From: Sergeia podlipaevii
Lineage: Eukaryota > Euglenozoa > Kinetoplastea > Trypanosomatida > Trypanosomatidae
Length of the DNA: 16,272 bases
Direction: 5' to 3'
NCBI GenBank assembly: GCA_030849805.1
Contig: JASANZ010001800.1
Coordinates: 1-16,272, forward strand
How positions within the stretch are numbered: the first letter of the stretch is position 1; every line of letters begins with the position of its first letter. The notes beneath the pieces are model-generated. The model saw only the letters and a program-made list of their open reading frames with translations, did no database searches and was not told where the DNA came from. Made by a program: the position numbers and the translations under genes. Of this stretch, positions 16,195 to 16,272 are shown piece after piece.

Positions 16195-16272
16195 TTAGAA
16201 TCCCATGCCACCCATGCCGCCCATGCCACCCATGCCACCCATGCCGCCCATCGGGGCAGCGGCCTCCTCCTT
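16195..16272 (-). CDS. HSP60: mitochondrial chaperonin HSP60 (C-terminal 25 residues)
   Basis: The minus strand reads KEEAAAP, then MGG repeated five times, then MGF and TAA (16195-16197). A Gly-Gly-Met tail ending in MGF/MGM is characteristic of GroEL-type chaperonins (bacterial GroEL and mitochondrial HSP60), where the flexible tails project into the folding chamber. Everything upstream is outside the window. In trypanosomatids HSP60 is nuclear encoded and works in the mitochondrial matrix on imported proteins. The GGM-coding DNA is itself a short 9-base tandem repeat. Copy number (these genes are often arrayed) cannot be judged here. Confidence 0.93.
   Translation of the reverse strand, partial: KEEAAAPMGGMGGMGGMGGMGGMGF

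Overview
This window looks like nuclear DNA of a trypanosomatid (Kinetoplastea); species and genus cannot be read from it. The coding sequences have no introns. The five complete genes and one partial gene that are well supported all lie head-to-tail on the minus strand. They are separated by AT-rich spacers full of homopurine/homopyrimidine runs and microsatellites, and several starts sit just behind a pyrimidine tract plus AG on the minus strand, as expected for trans-splicing of a polycistronic transcript. The protein families (ALG3, PPP phosphatase, CDC20-type WD40, HSP60) are eukaryotic or mitochondrial.

In the direction of minus-strand transcription (right to left) the layout is: the last 25 residues of mitochondrial HSP60 with its Gly-Gly-Met tail (16272-16195); a divergent CDC20/CDH1-type WD40 protein (14997-12853); ALG3, the ER mannosyltransferase that adds the sixth mannose of the N-glycan precursor (12171-10819); a PPP-family Ser/Thr phosphatase with a Lys/Asp/Glu-rich N-terminus and large insertions in its catalytic domain (9945-7600); a DUF72 (YecE-like) protein of bacterial-type family (5661-4042); and a three-TPR protein with an intact Hsp70/Hsp90 carboxylate clamp (3372-2320). 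There is no evident shared pathway. Neighbours in trypanosomatid transcription units are usually functionally unrelated, and that is how this set reads.

Left of the TPR gene is about 2.2 kb without a convincing gene (148-2319). It contains a perfect 28-bp palindrome (833-860), a second 9-bp-stem hairpin (967-1000), microsatellites and one undetermined base (N at 1596). At the extreme left, an open frame on the plus strand (1-147) may be the end of a gene. If so, the two transcription units converge here and 148-2319 is a convergent strand-switch region, the part of the window most worth a second look. The competing reading, a minus-strand gene starting near position 47, cannot be excluded.

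Three genes (DUF72, phosphatase, CDC20-like) have open frames that extend upstream of their first ATG only through a TTG codon. I start them at the first in-frame ATG. No tRNA, rRNA, CRISPR array, insertion sequence or complete retroelement was recognised by eye.
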